Part shown: positions 63,336-64,000 of the stretch, one piece after another
Layout of the letters: the number at the start of each line of letters is the position of its first letter
Numbering within the stretch: the stretch's first letter is position 1
Assembly (NCBI RefSeq): GCF_025369935.1
Contig: NZ_CP104467.1
Span: 5,835,001-5,899,000, forward strand
DNA length: 64,000 bases
Source: Paenibacillus andongensis
GTDB lineage: Bacteria > Bacillota > Bacilli > Paenibacillales > NBRC-103111
Reading direction: 5' to 3'
Notes under the pieces: model-generated
What the model was told of the DNA's origin: nothing
Database searches by the model: none
The model's input: only the letters and a program-made list of their open reading frames with translations
Position numbers and translations under genes: made by a program

Positions 63336-64000
63336 TTATTTGAAAACAGGCTCTTTCAAAGCTGCCAACTTCTCAAGTGAATTCTTCTCTACATCAGCAT
63401 GCAGGCTGTTACCGTGTGAATCCATCGTTACAATAGCAGCGAATCCTTCTGTTTCTAGGTGCCACATTGCTTCCGGAATTCCGAATTCCATGTAGTCAAC
63501 GCCTTCAACCTTTTTGAAGCATTGTGCGTAGTATTGCGCAGCACCACCAATAGCGTTCAAATAGACGCCGCCGTGCTCTTTCAATGCAGCTAGCGTTTTC
63601 GGTCCCATTCCGCCTTTACCGATGACAGCACGAATCCCGAATTTCTTGATAATATCGCCTTGGTAAGGCTCCTCGCGAATGCTCGTCGTCGGTCCCGCCG
63701 CTTTAACGTGCCATTCGCCAGCTTCATCCTTACTCATCACCGGTCCGCAATGATAAATCGCAGCCCCATTCAGATCAACCGGTGCATCATGATCCATCAA
63801 ATATTTATGCAGCGCATCGCGTCCTGTGTGCATTGTTCCGTTAATGACAACGACATCACCGACTTTGAGACTGCGGATTTGCTCTTCTGATATTGGCGTT
63901 GTCAATACGATCTCACGACGCTCTTCTTTTGGCGTATTCTTAGCTTCTTCGCTGCTAGCTTCGAAAGCCTCTTGGAAAGAAACCTCAGTCCCTCTTGGAT
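63336..64000 (-). CDS. fumA: Class I fumarate hydratase (Fe-S), C-terminal part; runs off the right edge
   Basis: The frame is open from the right edge, so the TTG at 63905 is internal: codons continue upstream as PRGTEVSFQEAF and on to the edge. The visible 221 residues hold the Fumerase_C domain (LKVGDVVVINGTMHTGRDALHKYL, AIYHCGPVM, TTSIREEP, IGKGGMGPKTLAAL, NAIGGAAQYYAQC, EFGIPEAMWHLE). Class I fumarases interconvert fumarate and L-malate; the N-terminal 4Fe-4S domain would be beyond the window. The same domain also occurs in tartrate dehydratase, so fumarase is the likeliest name only. Confidence 0.9.
   Translation of the reverse strand, partial: PRGTEVSFQEAFEASSEEAKNTPKEERREIVLTTPISEEQIRSLKVGDVVVINGTMHTGRDALHKYLMDHDAPVDLNGAAIYHCGPVMSKDEAGEWHVKAAGPTTSIREEPYQGDIIKKFGIRAVIGKGGMGPKTLAALKEHGGVYLNAIGGAAQYYAQCFKKVEGVDYMEFGIPEAMWHLETEGFAAIVTMDSHGNSLHADVEKNSLEKLAALKEPVFK

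Noticed and set aside
63336-63905. Treating the fumarase C-terminal part as a complete 189-residue gene starting at 63905
   Set aside because: The start is a TTG without a ribosome site and the frame is open to the right edge, so it is an internal codon of a longer gene.

Overview
The window looks like chromosomal DNA of a Gram-positive, endospore-forming, plant-polysaccharide-degrading member of the Paenibacillaceae (most likely Paenibacillus or a close relative). Support comes from a complete GerA-type spore germination operon, an S-layer-homology (SLH) surface protein, YesM/YesN-type two-component systems beside sugar ABC transporters, several glycoside hydrolases, strong AGGAGG ribosome sites with many TTG/GTG starts, and moderate GC. 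No phage, IS element, CRISPR array, rRNA or tRNA gene was seen.

Layout. 1-0.9 kb: end of a PadR-regulated pair (PadR plus a membrane protein running off the left edge). 1.0-3.3 kb: a GH2 glycosidase with a twin-operator promoter and a small hypothetical protein. 3.3-8.6 kb: germinant receptor operon in the order B-A-C-D-B (minus strand). 8.8-10.5 kb: DUF2339 membrane protein. 10.6-14.8 kb: Crp/Fnr-type regulator, sulfonate/taurine-type ABC transporter and an MBL-fold hydrolase, which reads as a sulfur-scavenging operon. 14.9-17.2 kb: a two-gene cassette (membrane protein plus His-rich lipoprotein) bracketed by a near-perfect 130-bp direct repeat. 17.2-24.7 kb: assorted single genes (DUF2798, a decayed DeoR regulator, HAD phosphatase, DUF975, CrtI-like oxidoreductase, a Cys-rich mini-protein, a phytanoyl-CoA-dioxygenase-like gene and its divergent AraC regulator). 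24.8-30 kb: a 1711-residue SLH protein with seven propeller-like repeats and five 107-residue Ig-like repeats.

30.2-42.4 kb is a minus-strand saccharide unit: LplB/LplC-type permeases, a YesM-type kinase, a YesN-type regulator, the binding lipoprotein and two GH3 glycosidases. Its two transcription starts share a tandem 23-bp-spaced motif that is a strong candidate for the operator of the encoded response regulator. 42.5-56.2 kb is a second sugar unit: a YtfQ/YtfR/YtfT/YjfF-type importer with an extra binding protein, facing a divergent kinase-regulator-binding-protein trio with no permease of its own (a likely three-part sugar sensor), then an AraR-type repressor and a GH51 arabinofuranosidase. 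The combined content points to uptake and hydrolysis of arabinofuranose-containing saccharides, which is inference.

56.2-64 kb: a second dioxygenase-like gene with a divergent AraC regulator, a Gfo/Idh/MocA oxidoreductase, a MerR-methyltransferase fusion, a PhoR-PhoP pair in kinase-first order with two opposed Pho-box-like elements between the genes, and the 3' part of a class I fumarase running off the right edge.
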